In this document: positions 1-6,487 of the stretch, piece by piece | Layout: each line of letters begins with the position of its first letter | Position numbering within the stretch: the first letter of the stretch is position 1 | NCBI GenBank assembly: GCA_022565655.1 | Contig: JAIUMG010000137.1 | Coordinates: forward strand, 1-8,541 | Direction of reading: 5' to 3' | From: Alkalimonas sp. | GTDB lineage: Bacteria; Pseudomonadota; Gammaproteobacteria; Enterobacterales; Alteromonadaceae | Length of the DNA: 8,541 bases | Made by a program: the position numbers and the translations under genes | Notes under the pieces: model-generated | Seen by the model: the letters and a program-made list of their open reading frames with translations, nothing else | The model's database searches: none | What the model was told of the DNA's origin: nothing

Positions 1-1954
1 GTTCGCTGCCAATGGTTGCCAGATTCAGGTTGGCTGCCGGATAATCGCTGGCCAGCTCAGTCAGTGACTTCTGCGGGATCCGTTGCGCCTGCTCTTGCAA
101 GTAGCTTTGCACGATGCTGGCTTCATCGGCGATAGCATGAGGTTGATAACTGGCGGTCAGCTTGCCATGCAGATTAAACTTGAAGTACTGACAGGTTTCC
201 TGCGCAATCTGATAAGCCAGATTGGATACAGAGCCGTCTTCTTTAAACAAAAAGGTCATCACGCCATTATGAATGCAGTTGGCATTGACCTCTTGCAACG
301 CAAACGGCAAGGCCACACGGCTATAGCCCTGATCGCCAGCTTCTTGCCACACCTGGCCTGGCAGCAAAATGTAATCCCAAGATGGGTGCCCGCTTTGGAT
401 CAACTGACGTTGCACCGGCAGAAAATGGGTGCCTTTTTGCACAAATTCGAACTCAAAAGCCGGCAGGGTATCTGGTGAGGTGTAGGCACTAGCCAGATTG
501 GTGCCTTGTTCGCTGAACACACCGGTTGTAATCGTCAGGCTGAGTGTACCACTGAATTGATGCTCAGGGTTTGCTGCCTGAGTTGGGACGGCATAATGGC
601 TGTAATTGACCAGTTGCCCCTGAGCGGTGCTCATCAGTTGGGTATAGCCCAGAGCACTGCGGTTGACCTGACCGTTACCATCCAGACAATCGTAGTCGCA
701 ATTTGGATCGCCGTTATCGACTATGCCTACACCAGATAATTGGCTGGAAAAGGGCGTATCGGGTGCATTGGATGGCACGCTTAATGTGGCTTGAAAGAGA
801 TCCGCTGTGTTGGGTGTAAAATCCACCGTGAATTGACAGCTGGCTGTTGGGATCAGGCTTTGCGAGGAACAGCTATCTTCGGTCAGGCTGAACGCTTCAC
901 CTGTCAGGCTGATTTGCTGTAGTTCCAGCGTAGCAGAACCGGTATTGCTGATGGTGTAGCTTTGCACAGAGCTTTGGCCTGTTTGGGTATCCGTAAACTG
1001 CGTTTGGCCACTAAAATTTAGCTGCGGCAGAGGGGTTGTATCTATTGGTGTGCCGGTTAACTCGACATTGTCGCCGTAGCAGTAATGGCCATACAGCGTA
1101 TAGGCCCGGTAGCGCAGCAGCAACTGGCGATCATCCAGACCTTGTTGTACGCTCTGACTGCGAAAGTTGCCATCGGCCTGAGTATGGCCCAGCGTAAGCA
1201 GGCTATTCCAGCTTTGCCCTTGATCGGTCGAGTACTCGGCGTGGCATACATCGCCTGACACCAGATACAAGGCAGCCAGATCCATGCTCAGGCGTACCTG
1301 TTGGTAGCCTTCGGTGGATACCTCCAATACCCCCTGACGCAAGCCATCCAACCGCATTGAGTAATTGCCCGCATACAGGTTGATTTGATCAGAACCCAAA
1401 CCACTCATGCTCCAGGCCGGATAACTGCCGGATTGGAAGTCTTCTTGCAGCAAGATACTACCCGGCTCGGTGACTCCACTTAGCAATACATTATCGCCGT
1501 AGCAGTAGTTGCCGTACAAGGTGTAAGCACGAAATCGAAGTCGTAGATCCTGCTGATTATCCAGACCGGACGCGATGCCACCAGTAGTGAAGTTGCCATT
1601 AGCCTGACCAGCACCGAGCGTGACCACGGTCTGCCAGCTTTGGCCGCCATTCACCGAATACTCAGCATGACAAAAATCACCGGGTATTAGATAGAGTGCG
1701 GCTAGATCCATGCTCAACTGAACTTGTTGATAGCCGCTGGTAGATAAATGCATTTCAGCGGTACGCAGACCATCAAGGCGCAGCGACACATTGCCAAAGT
1801 AATCATTGGCGCTATCCGAACCCAAACCGCTTAGTTGCCAGTCATTGTACTGGCCGGTTTGAAAATCTTCCTCAAACACAACTGAGGCTGAAACAACATT
1901 AGGCAGCGCTGAAGCTAGCAGTAGCAAACCAAGGGTGAATAAGTGATTTTTCAT
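1..1954 (-). CDS. Secreted multidomain protein with tandem repeats and a choice-of-anchor-D/ASH-like domain (partial, C-terminus off the left edge)
   Basis: The minus-strand frame is open without a stop from an ATG at 1954-1952 to the window edge, giving 651 complete codons. An AGGA ribosome site lies 8 nt upstream of the ATG. The N-terminus is a Sec signal peptide: MKNH, a run of Leu/Ala, then a likely cut after Val-Ser-Ala (residue 23). Residues 25-161 and 167-301 are two copies of one module, each with conserved Cys (95/151 and 237/292) in CHAEYS and YCYGDNV motifs and a SGLGSD motif near the start. Residues about 311-410 match the choice-of-anchor-D/ASH type of Ig-like beta domain (FTDTQTGQSS, SNTGSATL, DFTPNTADLF, SVPSNAPDTP). 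A linker at 413-431 is rich in Asp, Asn and Cys. Residues 431-651 are not recognised. From memory only, similar segments (NANCxHNGVMTFLF, QETCxYFKF) may precede serine-hydrolase/beta-lactamase-fold domains, so a catalytic domain could lie to the left. Export is well supported; function is unknown. Confidence 0.85.
   Translation of the reverse strand, partial: MKNHLFTLGLLLLASALPNVVSASVVFEEDFQTGQYNDWQLSGLGSDSANDYFGNVSLRLDGLRTAEMHLSTSGYQQVQLSMDLAALYLIPGDFCHAEYSVNGGQSWQTVVTLGAGQANGNFTTGGIASGLDNQQDLRLRFRAYTLYGNYCYGDNVLLSGVTEPGSILLQEDFQSGSYPAWSMSGLGSDQINLYAGNYSMRLDGLRQGVLEVSTEGYQQVRLSMDLAALYLVSGDVCHAEYSTDQGQSWNSLLTLGHTQADGNFRSQSVQQGLDDRQLLLRYRAYTLYGHYCYGDNVELTGTPIDTTPLPQLNFSGQTQFTDTQTGQSSVQSYTISNTGSATLELQQISLTGEAFSLTEDSCSSQSLIPTASCQFTVDFTPNTADLFQATLSVPSNAPDTPFSSQLSGVGIVDNGDPNCDYDCLDGNGQVNRSALGYTQLMSTAQGQLVNYSHYAVPTQAANPEHQFSGTLSLTITTGVFSEQGTNLASAYTSPDTLPAFEFEFVQKGTHFLPVQRQLIQSGHPSWDYILLPGQVWQEAGDQGYSRVALPFALQEVNANCIHNGVMTFLFKEDGSVSNLAYQIAQETCQYFKFNLHGKLTASYQPHAIADEASIVQSYLQEQAQRIPQKSLTELASDYPAANLNLATIGSE
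1052..1456 (-). repeat. Second copy of the 140-residue tandem protein module
   Basis: Encodes residues 167-301. By eye more than half of the residues match copy one, and both Cys positions (237, 292) are kept. Copy differences are mostly conservative substitutions with a one-residue indel. The copies are clearly diverged at the DNA level, so the duplication is not very recent. Confidence 0.85.
1472..1882 (-). repeat. First copy of a 140-residue tandem protein module
   Basis: Encodes residues 25-161 of the secreted protein. It shares with the second copy the landmarks EDFQ, SGLGSD, LRLDGLR/MRLDGLR, GYQQV, LSMDLAALYL, CHAEYS, GQSW, RAYTLYG and YCYGDNV in the same order and with nearly the same spacing (offset 141-142 residues). 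The pattern suggests an internal duplication of a beta-rich, possibly carbohydrate- or surface-binding module; that role is inference. The two conserved Cys could form a disulfide within each copy. Confidence 0.85.
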
Positions 1955-2176
1955 AAAAGTTGTCCTGTATGAAAAGTAGGCAACTTACCTTTGCATTGAT
2001 GGCAGGTTGGCGGTAGAGCCAGTTGTTGTGAAAAGAAAGAGCCAGTTGTGATCTAGAAAAATCACATTTCTGCCAAGCAGATTAAAAGGTTCTTCAGGGT
2101 AAGATATAGTTAGGTTGTTTTAGAGTCATAAAAGTTGGCTAATTTAATTTAGGGTTGATACAGTTTGTAAAAGCTA
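1955..2176. other. Non-coding gap between divergent genes, with two pairs of short direct repeats
   Basis: All frames here are broken by stops, and I see no remnant of the missing SulP N-terminus. The gap should hold promoters for the secreted protein (minus) and for the SulP-UspA unit (plus), but no convincing -35/-10 pair stands out on either strand. Two perfect 12-nt direct repeats lie in or at its edge: TCATAAAAGTTG at 1951-1962 and 2126-2137, the first copy overlapping the start codon of the minus gene; and AGAGCCAGTTGT at 2015-2026 and 2038-2049. Confidence 0.6.
2047..2066. repeat. Inverted repeat TGTGAT-N8-ATCACA
   Basis: Perfect 6-bp arms at 2047-2052 and 2061-2066 flank an 8-nt centre. 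It lies about 95 nt upstream of the minus-strand secreted-protein start, so it could be a regulator site. The half-sites look CRP-like, but the spacing is 4 nt too long for a normal CRP operator. Functional status is unknown. Confidence 0.3.
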
Positions 2177-3148
2177 ATGCGAATAAGAAATTTTATGCCG
2201 ACTTGGGGGCTTATGTACTTTGGCATGGATATTCGCACGGTGGCGGATATGGGCGAGTTGCCAGATAGCTTACCGGTATTCCTGTGGCCAGAAGTCCCAC
2301 TTAACTTTGAAACCTTAGCCATTATTTTCCCTTATTCCTTGGCATTAGCCGTGGTCGGTATTTTGGAATCTCTGATGACAGCTACTATTGTCGATGATTT
2401 AACCGATACTAGCAGCGACAAAAACCGCGAGTGTGTAGGGCAAGGCGTAGCCAATCTGGGTTCAGGCCTGATTGGTGGTATGGCCGGTTGTGCCATGATT
2501 GGTCAGTCGATTATTAATGTGAAATCCGGTGGTCGTACTCGCTTATCCACCTTACTTGCGGGTGTTATTTTGCTGGTGATGGTAGTGTTTTTGGATACCT
2601 GGGTCGGCCTGATCCCGATGGCTGCGTTGGTGGCGGTGATGATTATGGTATCAATCGGTACCTTTAACTGGAGTTCGGTGAAGGATTTAAAAACCAACCC
2701 GAAGAGCTCCAGTGTGGTGATGATTGCCACCGTGGTGGTAGTGGTATTTACGCATAACCTGGCTTATGGTGTACTGGTTGGTGTCTTGCTTAGTGCTTTG
2801 TTTTTTGCCAACAAAGTGGGCCGTATTCTCTATATCGGCTCTAGTTTGTCGGAAGACGGCCATGAGCGTACTTATCAGGTGGTGGGGCAGGTATTTTTCT
2901 CATCGTCTGAGCAGTTTATCGGTGCTTTTGATTTTAAAGACGCGGTCGAAAAAGTACGCATTGATTTAAGCCGGGCGCATTTTTGGGATATAACAGCGAT
3001 CAGTTCGCTGGACAAAGTGGTTATTAAGTTCCGCCGCGAAGGAACCGAGGTAGAGCTGATTGGTCTGAATGAGGCCAGCGCGACTCTGGTGGATAAGTTT
3101 GCTGTCCACAATCGTCCGGATGCGGTCGAAAAACTGATGGGCCACTAG
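2177..3148 (+). pseudogene. SulP-family anion transporter, N-terminally truncated (C-terminal transmembrane part plus STAS domain)
   Basis: The 323-residue reading frame matches the second part of SulP (SLC26-type) anion:cation symporters. FGMDIRTV and GELPDSLPVF lead into membrane segments at about 46-70, 90-113, 124-140, 144-162, 178-192 and 195-212, including the family motifs NREC, GCAMIGQSIINVKSGGR and GTFNWSS. A cytoplasmic STAS domain follows at about 232-323 (HFWDITAISSLDKVV, GLNEASATLV). Family members are usually 500-570 residues, so roughly the first 200 residues are missing, including half of the inverted-repeat transport core. Similarity begins near residue 13. An in-frame stop lies just upstream (2168-2170), and no ribosome site precedes the ATG at 2177; ATGs at 2195 and 2213 are alternatives. 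The rest of the frame is undamaged, so the loss may be recent or the STAS part may still be made. Transport by this product alone is unlikely. It precedes uspA by 10 nt, the usual SulP-UspA pairing. Confidence 0.8.
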
Positions 3149-3158
3149 GAGAAAAACA

Positions 3159-4013
3159 ATGACAAAAAAAGTAATGGCTTGTATTGATGCGTCGCCTTAT
3201 GCCGAAGCTGTGTGTGATTACAGCGTCTGGGCTGCCAAGCGGCTGGGTACAGCTTTATCCATGCTGCATATTCTGGACCGGGCACAACACACCAATACGC
3301 CAGATTTAAGCGGTACCATCGGCTTGGGTTCGCAGGAAATTTTGCTGGAGCAATTAGCAGATTTGGATGAGAAGCACGCCAAATTGGCACTGGAGCGTGG
3401 TCGTGTCATGCTGGATGCGGCGAAGAGCCGGGCCGAAGCTGCAGGTATTGAGAAAGTAGACGAACGACTGCGGCATGGTCAGTTTGTGCAAAGCTTGCTG
3501 GAGCTGGAAGATGAAATTCGCTTGCTGGTACTGGGTAAGCGGGGTTTCAGCAGCGCCGAAGCTCATGGCCAGCTGGGCATGCATGTGGAAGGTTTGATCC
3601 GCAGCATGCATAAACCTATTTTGCTGACCCAACAGCAGTTTATTGAACCAAAAAGTCTGATGCTGGCCTATGACGGCAGCGAAACCGCCGCTAAAAGCAT
3701 GACCATGCTGGCTGAAAGCCCGCTGTGTAAAGGCTTGCCTTGCCACCTAGTGATGGCAGGGGCCGATGTAGAAGCGGCCCGCGCTCAAATGAATGAAGCG
3801 GCAGATAAACTGCGCTCTGAAGGGTTCGAGGTGACGGTTGCTATTGTTGCTGGCGAGCCGGATACGGTATTGCATCAGTATCAGCAAGAGCACAACATCG
3901 ACTTGATGGTGATGGGCGCTTACGGCCATAGCCGTATTCGTCAGTTCTTCTTAGGCAGTACCACCACGGCGATGATCAGCAATGCCAAGTGCTCTTTGTT
4001 GGTTCTGCGTTAA
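3159..4013 (+). CDS. Universal stress protein with two tandem UspA domains
   Basis: A 284-residue cytoplasmic protein made of two Usp (alpha/beta Rossmann-like) domains, residues about 1-157 and 163-284. Each starts with a beta strand ending in the nucleotide-contacting Asp (D10 in ACIDAS, D172 in AYDGS). The second domain has the full ATP-binding signature G253-x2-G256-x9-G266-S267. The first has GKRG (126-129) followed by ten rather than nine residues before the next Gly, so its ATP site is less typical. The start is fixed by AGGAG at 3148-3152, which overlaps the SulP stop codon and lies 6 nt before the ATG; the two genes were therefore one operon. SulP-Usp pairs are common in proteobacteria, and the Usp is thought to help the cell under stress, perhaps by modulating the transporter. 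With SulP truncated, this gene may now act alone. The specific ligand is not known. Confidence 0.93.
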   Translation: MTKKVMACIDASPYAEAVCDYSVWAAKRLGTALSMLHILDRAQHTNTPDLSGTIGLGSQEILLEQLADLDEKHAKLALERGRVMLDAAKSRAEAAGIEKVDERLRHGQFVQSLLELEDEIRLLVLGKRGFSSAEAHGQLGMHVEGLIRSMHKPILLTQQQFIEPKSLMLAYDGSETAAKSMTMLAESPLCKGLPCHLVMAGADVEAARAQMNEAADKLRSEGFEVTVAIVAGEPDTVLHQYQQEHNIDLMVMGAYGHSRIRQFFLGSTTTAMISNAKCSLLVLR

Positions 4014-4049
4014 GCTTTACCAGAGATATATTGAACGTGATGGCAGGGT

Positions 4050-4072
4050 GGTTCAGTGGATACAGCTGAACC
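4050..4072. repeat. Perfect 7-bp hairpin downstream of the universal stress gene
   Basis: GGTTCAG (4050-4056) and CTGAACC (4066-4072) flank a 9-nt loop. It begins 37 nt after the uspA stop codon. No T-run follows on either strand, so it is not a standard rho-independent terminator, though it may protect the 3' end of the mRNA. Confidence 0.4.
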
Positions 4073-4089
4073 ATTAACATCAGTGTAAA

Positions 4090-4201
4090 AGCCGGCTGGC
4101 TGGAATACTTACTCCTCCGGCTTCAAGGAGCACATCCCTGTGTCCTTTCAGCCTCCGCAGCATCCCTGCTGCTGTTGCGTAAGTACACCAACCATCCGGC
4201 T
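4090..4201. repeat. Structured palindromic element: outer stem enclosing two TCCC-loop hairpins
   Basis: The 23-nt arms 4090-4112 and 4179-4201 pair at 19 of 23 positions; the mismatches are 4096/4195, 4100/4191, 4104/4187 and 4105/4186. Inside are two hairpins. The first (4119-4153) pairs GGCT with AGCC, then AAGGA with TCCTT, then CACA with TGTG around loop TCCC, with one bulged G at 4130. The second (4157-4172) pairs GCAGCA with TGCTGC around the same loop TCCC. The whole folds as a three-way junction. It fills the gap between convergent uspA and the amidase, ending 12 nt before the amidase stop codon. It could be a REP/MITE-like interspersed palindrome, a bidirectional transcription barrier or a structured RNA. 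I do not recognise the family. Confidence 0.7.
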
Positions 4202-4213
4202 CTGTCAGGTTAG

Positions 4214-5635
4214 TTAAAGCTGCGGAAACGTGGTGGTATAAAAATCTTTTGCCACAGTGTCACTGAGCGCTTTGGCCAACTGAAATACATCGGCTTCCTG
4301 ATAAGGGCGGCCCACGATCTGCACCGAACTTGGCACTCCATTGTCACAAAAACCATTTGGCATCGACAGCACCGGGCATTGGCCCAGCGTATTGAACGGA
4401 TAGGTCATAAACCAACCTTTGTTGGCATCCACTTGCTGACCATTGATATGCATCTGATCTTTACTGTAATCAAAATTAGCAGGCACTTCGCTGGTGGCCA
4501 GCGTAGGGCAGATTAATAAATCATAATCGCGGAAAATAACCGCTAAGGCATCCCACATACTGCAGCTGTGCAGGTTGGCCTGAAAAATATCTTCAACCGT
4601 TAGTTGATCGACCATTGCCAGATAGTTTTGAGCATACGAGGTCAATTGTTTGCGGGTGTCTGGTGCGCCAAAAGCGTGCTTTAACGTCATGCCCATTAAG
4701 GCCCGTTGATGAATTTTCGCCGTTTCAATCACGCGCTCATCCCAGGCCGGCTCGACCAAATCGACCTGAATACCAAGTTGCCGTAATTGCTTAGCGGTAT
4801 TGTCCAGCTCGCGGCGGATATCGTCGGCGACCTGATAAAACCCTAAGGTGGGTGATAATGCGACCTTCAGTTGTTGCAAGGGTTTTCGTGGCGTTAATTG
4901 TGGGTTTTCATCCGGGATAAAGGAGTGCGAGTCGATCCAATCAGGCCCTTTAATAAACGGATACAACAGCAATAGATCATCCAGAGTGCGGGTCAGTAAG
5001 CTGTGGTGGCAGTAGGGATCAATGTTATATGGGCTGATTTCCGGTACCCGGCCATGCGGCGGCTTGTAGCCATAAAGGCCACAAAAGGCTGCTGGGATCC
5101 GCACCGAGCCGCCGATATCGGTACCATTGGCAAAGCTGCACATACCGGTGGCAACCGCAATAGCGGAACCGCCAGAGGAGCCACCACAACTGATGGCTGG
5201 GTTCCATGGGTTGCGGCTGACGCCCCATAATTCAGACCAGGTCACACCTGCAGTTGAGAACTCTGGGGTGGTCGTTCGGCCATGCACAATGGCGCCAGCC
5301 TGTAGCAGCCTGGCTGGGACCGGGTCGGTGGTGGTTGCCATGGCTTCCGTCAGTAAACGGGAGCCATTGGTGGTGATTTGGCCTTCAATGTAGGTTTCAT
5401 CTTTAATAGCAACGGCCAGGCCAGATAGAGGTTTGGCACTTTGTTGTTGCCAGAGTTGTTCGGCCTGAGACGCTTGCAGCAGAGCATCATCGAAAAATTG
5501 GCTGGTAAATGCATTTAATGTTGGATCGAATGCGTTGATCCGGCGTTGATAAGCCTGCATCAGCTCGACAGGCGATAGACTTTGATCACGAAACCGCTGC
5601 AGGATTTCGGTAACGGGTAAATAATGAATAGACAA
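4214..5635 (-). CDS. Amidase-signature family hydrolase (TTG start)
   Basis: A 473-residue enzyme of the amidase-signature family, which hydrolyses C-N amide bonds with a Ser-cisSer-Lys triad. The triad is visible: K78 in AVAIKDE, S153 in the Gly/Ser-rich GGSSGGSA, and nucleophile S177 in GTDIGGSVRIPAAFCG. The 75- and 24-residue spacings agree with GatA-type enzymes. No signal peptide is seen, so it is probably cytoplasmic. It is not GatA itself: no gatB or gatC is adjacent, and such lone amidases act on varied small amides. The start is TTG: an in-frame TGA lies 3 codons upstream, the next ATG is at residue 26, and AAGGTGA lies 6 nt before the TTG. It is on the same strand as the antiporter-dipeptidase pair, 141 nt downstream and beyond a strong hairpin, so it is probably expressed separately. 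The substrate cannot be read from the sequence. Confidence 0.92.
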   Translation of the reverse strand: MSIHYLPVTEILQRFRDQSLSPVELMQAYQRRINAFDPTLNAFTSQFFDDALLQASQAEQLWQQQSAKPLSGLAVAIKDETYIEGQITTNGSRLLTEAMATTTDPVPARLLQAGAIVHGRTTTPEFSTAGVTWSELWGVSRNPWNPAISCGGSSGGSAIAVATGMCSFANGTDIGGSVRIPAAFCGLYGYKPPHGRVPEISPYNIDPYCHHSLLTRTLDDLLLLYPFIKGPDWIDSHSFIPDENPQLTPRKPLQQLKVALSPTLGFYQVADDIRRELDNTAKQLRQLGIQVDLVEPAWDERVIETAKIHQRALMGMTLKHAFGAPDTRKQLTSYAQNYLAMVDQLTVEDIFQANLHSCSMWDALAVIFRDYDLLICPTLATSEVPANFDYSKDQMHINGQQVDANKGWFMTYPFNTLGQCPVLSMPNGFCDNGVPSSVQIVGRPYQEADVFQLAKALSDTVAKDFYTTTFPQL

Positions 5636-5641
5636 TGCATT

Positions 5642-5648
5642 TCACCTT
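5642..5648 (-). promoter_or_regulatory. Ribosome binding site that decides the amidase TTG start
   Basis: On the minus strand AAGGTGA ends 6 nt before TTG (5635-5633). Its last three bases are also the in-frame TGA that blocks any further N-terminal extension. An ATG at 5640-5638 is out of frame. Together these fix the start at TTG. Confidence 0.7.
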
Positions 5649-5684
5649 GCGAATGAACATACCATCGATTATTGATAGGAATGC

Positions 5685-5702
5685 AATAACAGCAAAGTTA
5701 TT
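5685..5702. repeat. Inverted repeat AATAAC-N6-GTTATT upstream of the amidase
   Basis: Perfect 6-bp arms (5685-5690 and 5697-5702) with a 6-nt centre, located 50-67 nt upstream of the amidase start and just outside the long hairpin. The position would suit an operator, but no regulator gene is in the window and the match could be chance in AT-rich DNA. Confidence 0.3.
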
Positions 5703-5713
5703 AACTATCGGTT

Positions 5714-5753
5714 CAGGCGATGGCTTTAACCCTTAGGTCAAAGCCATCGCCTG
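5714..5753. terminator. 14-bp hairpin between dipeptidase and amidase, likely terminator
   Basis: CAGGCGATGGCTTT (5714-5727) pairs perfectly with AAAGCCATCGCCTG (5740-5753) around a 12-nt loop that can itself form ACC/GGT. It starts 24 nt after the stop codon of the minus-strand dipeptidase, where a terminator of the antiporter-dipeptidase operon is expected. The T-run (TTTT, 5754-5757) is on the plus-strand side, so for minus-strand transcripts there is an A-run before the stem but no U-run after it. Termination on the minus strand may be weak or factor-assisted, allowing some read-through to the amidase. Confidence 0.6.
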
Positions 5754-5776
5754 TTTTAGCAGGGTCTGCATACAGC

Positions 5777-6487
5777 TTAACGAACTGGAAAATCGAAATA
5801 GGTATCCGGATACGCAGGTGGCATATGGGTGAAGTGCCACCACTCCATAGAGTAGACGGAGAAGCCTTCTGCAGCCATGAAATCAATCAGTTGTTGTCGG
5901 TTGGCCCGCTGCTCAGCCGTGATGCTGGGGTTATCTACATTGGAAACCGGATCAAACAGATCAAAGGGGCCTCCCATATCCAGCGCCTGATAGTTGCCGT
6001 GTTCCAGCTTGCGGGTTAGCGTCAGATCCACTGTGCTACCCCGGCTATGGCCGGATTGGGCAGCAATGTACTGACCGACCAGTTCGTCCTTGGCTAAATT
6101 CGGGTAAAACTCGGCTTTGGTGCGGGTATCGGCCAGATCTTTTGACCAACGGACAAAATGATCCACCGCTCGCTGCGGCCGGTAGCAATCGAAAATCCGC
6201 AGGTTATAACCCTGCTGCCAGGCTTGTTGCCAGACTCGCTGTAAGGCATAGGCAGCATCAGCTTGCAGATAACATTTATTCGCTTCGTAACCATCGACCT
6301 TGCTGCCAACAAAATTATGTGGCCCAAAGTAAGCGATATGAAACTCGGCCTTTGGTATCAATTCAGCCATATCGTAAAAATCAGCCGGTTGCTGGCTGGG
6401 ATCTAGGGCCGGAGCATCGGTGTGGCTGGCGCAAGCACTCAATAACAGAGCGCCGGCAGCGCAGCAGGTTGCGGTTAATTTTTTCAT
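5777..6487 (-). CDS. D-alanyl-D-alanine dipeptidase, VanX/DdpX type (peptidase M15D), lipoprotein
   Basis: A zinc metallopeptidase predicted to split D-Ala-D-Ala dipeptides released from peptidoglycan precursors or turnover. With 236 residues from the ATG at 6487, the zinc motif SxHxxGxxxD is present (S145, H147, G150, D154 in SGHSRGSTVD) and so is the catalytic ExxH (E215, H218 in EWWHF). R103 in DCYRP matches the transition-state Arg of VanX, and DMGGPFD follows the zinc motif as in the family. The N-terminus is a lipoprotein signal: MKK, hydrophobic core, lipobox LSAC with Cys19 as the lipid anchor; Ala at +2 predicts the outer membrane. It therefore acts in the periplasm, unlike cytoplasmic VanX. 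The ATG at 6487 is preferred over 6502 because it gives a normal signal peptide and an ATGA overlap with the antiporter stop, implying translational coupling. The closest function is cell-wall recycling rather than vancomycin resistance, since no vanH/vanA genes are nearby. Confidence 0.9.
   Translation of the reverse strand: MKKLTATCCAAGALLLSACASHTDAPALDPSQQPADFYDMAELIPKAEFHIAYFGPHNFVGSKVDGYEANKCYLQADAAYALQRVWQQAWQQGYNLRIFDCYRPQRAVDHFVRWSKDLADTRTKAEFYPNLAKDELVGQYIAAQSGHSRGSTVDLTLTRKLEHGNYQALDMGGPFDLFDPVSNVDNPSITAEQRANRQQLIDFMAAEGFSVYSMEWWHFTHMPPAYPDTYFDFPVR

Noticed and set aside
83..739. Plus-strand open frames at 83-478 and 506-739
   Set aside because: They lie antisense to the secreted-protein gene, whose frame has a signal peptide, repeats and a recognisable domain; the plus-strand translations resemble nothing.
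2047..2066. CRP binding site
   Set aside because: The half-sites TGTGA and TCACA are separated by 10 nt rather than 6, so the two sites cannot fit a normal CRP dimer.
3354..3929. Minus-strand open frames across the universal stress gene
   Set aside because: Shadows of the well-supported uspA frame, with no ribosome site and no recognisable protein.
4050..4072. Rho-independent terminator of uspA
   Set aside because: The 7-bp stem is perfect, but no T-run follows on either strand, so it is listed only as a hairpin.
4090..4201. Integron attC site
   Set aside because: No RYYYAAC/GTTRRRY core pair at the arm ends, no cassette-like gene spacing and no integrase in the window.
5777..6487. Vancomycin resistance gene vanX
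   Set aside because: No vanH, vanA or two-component regulator is adjacent, and the protein is a lipoprotein, whereas VanX is cytoplasmic; a cell-wall recycling role fits better.
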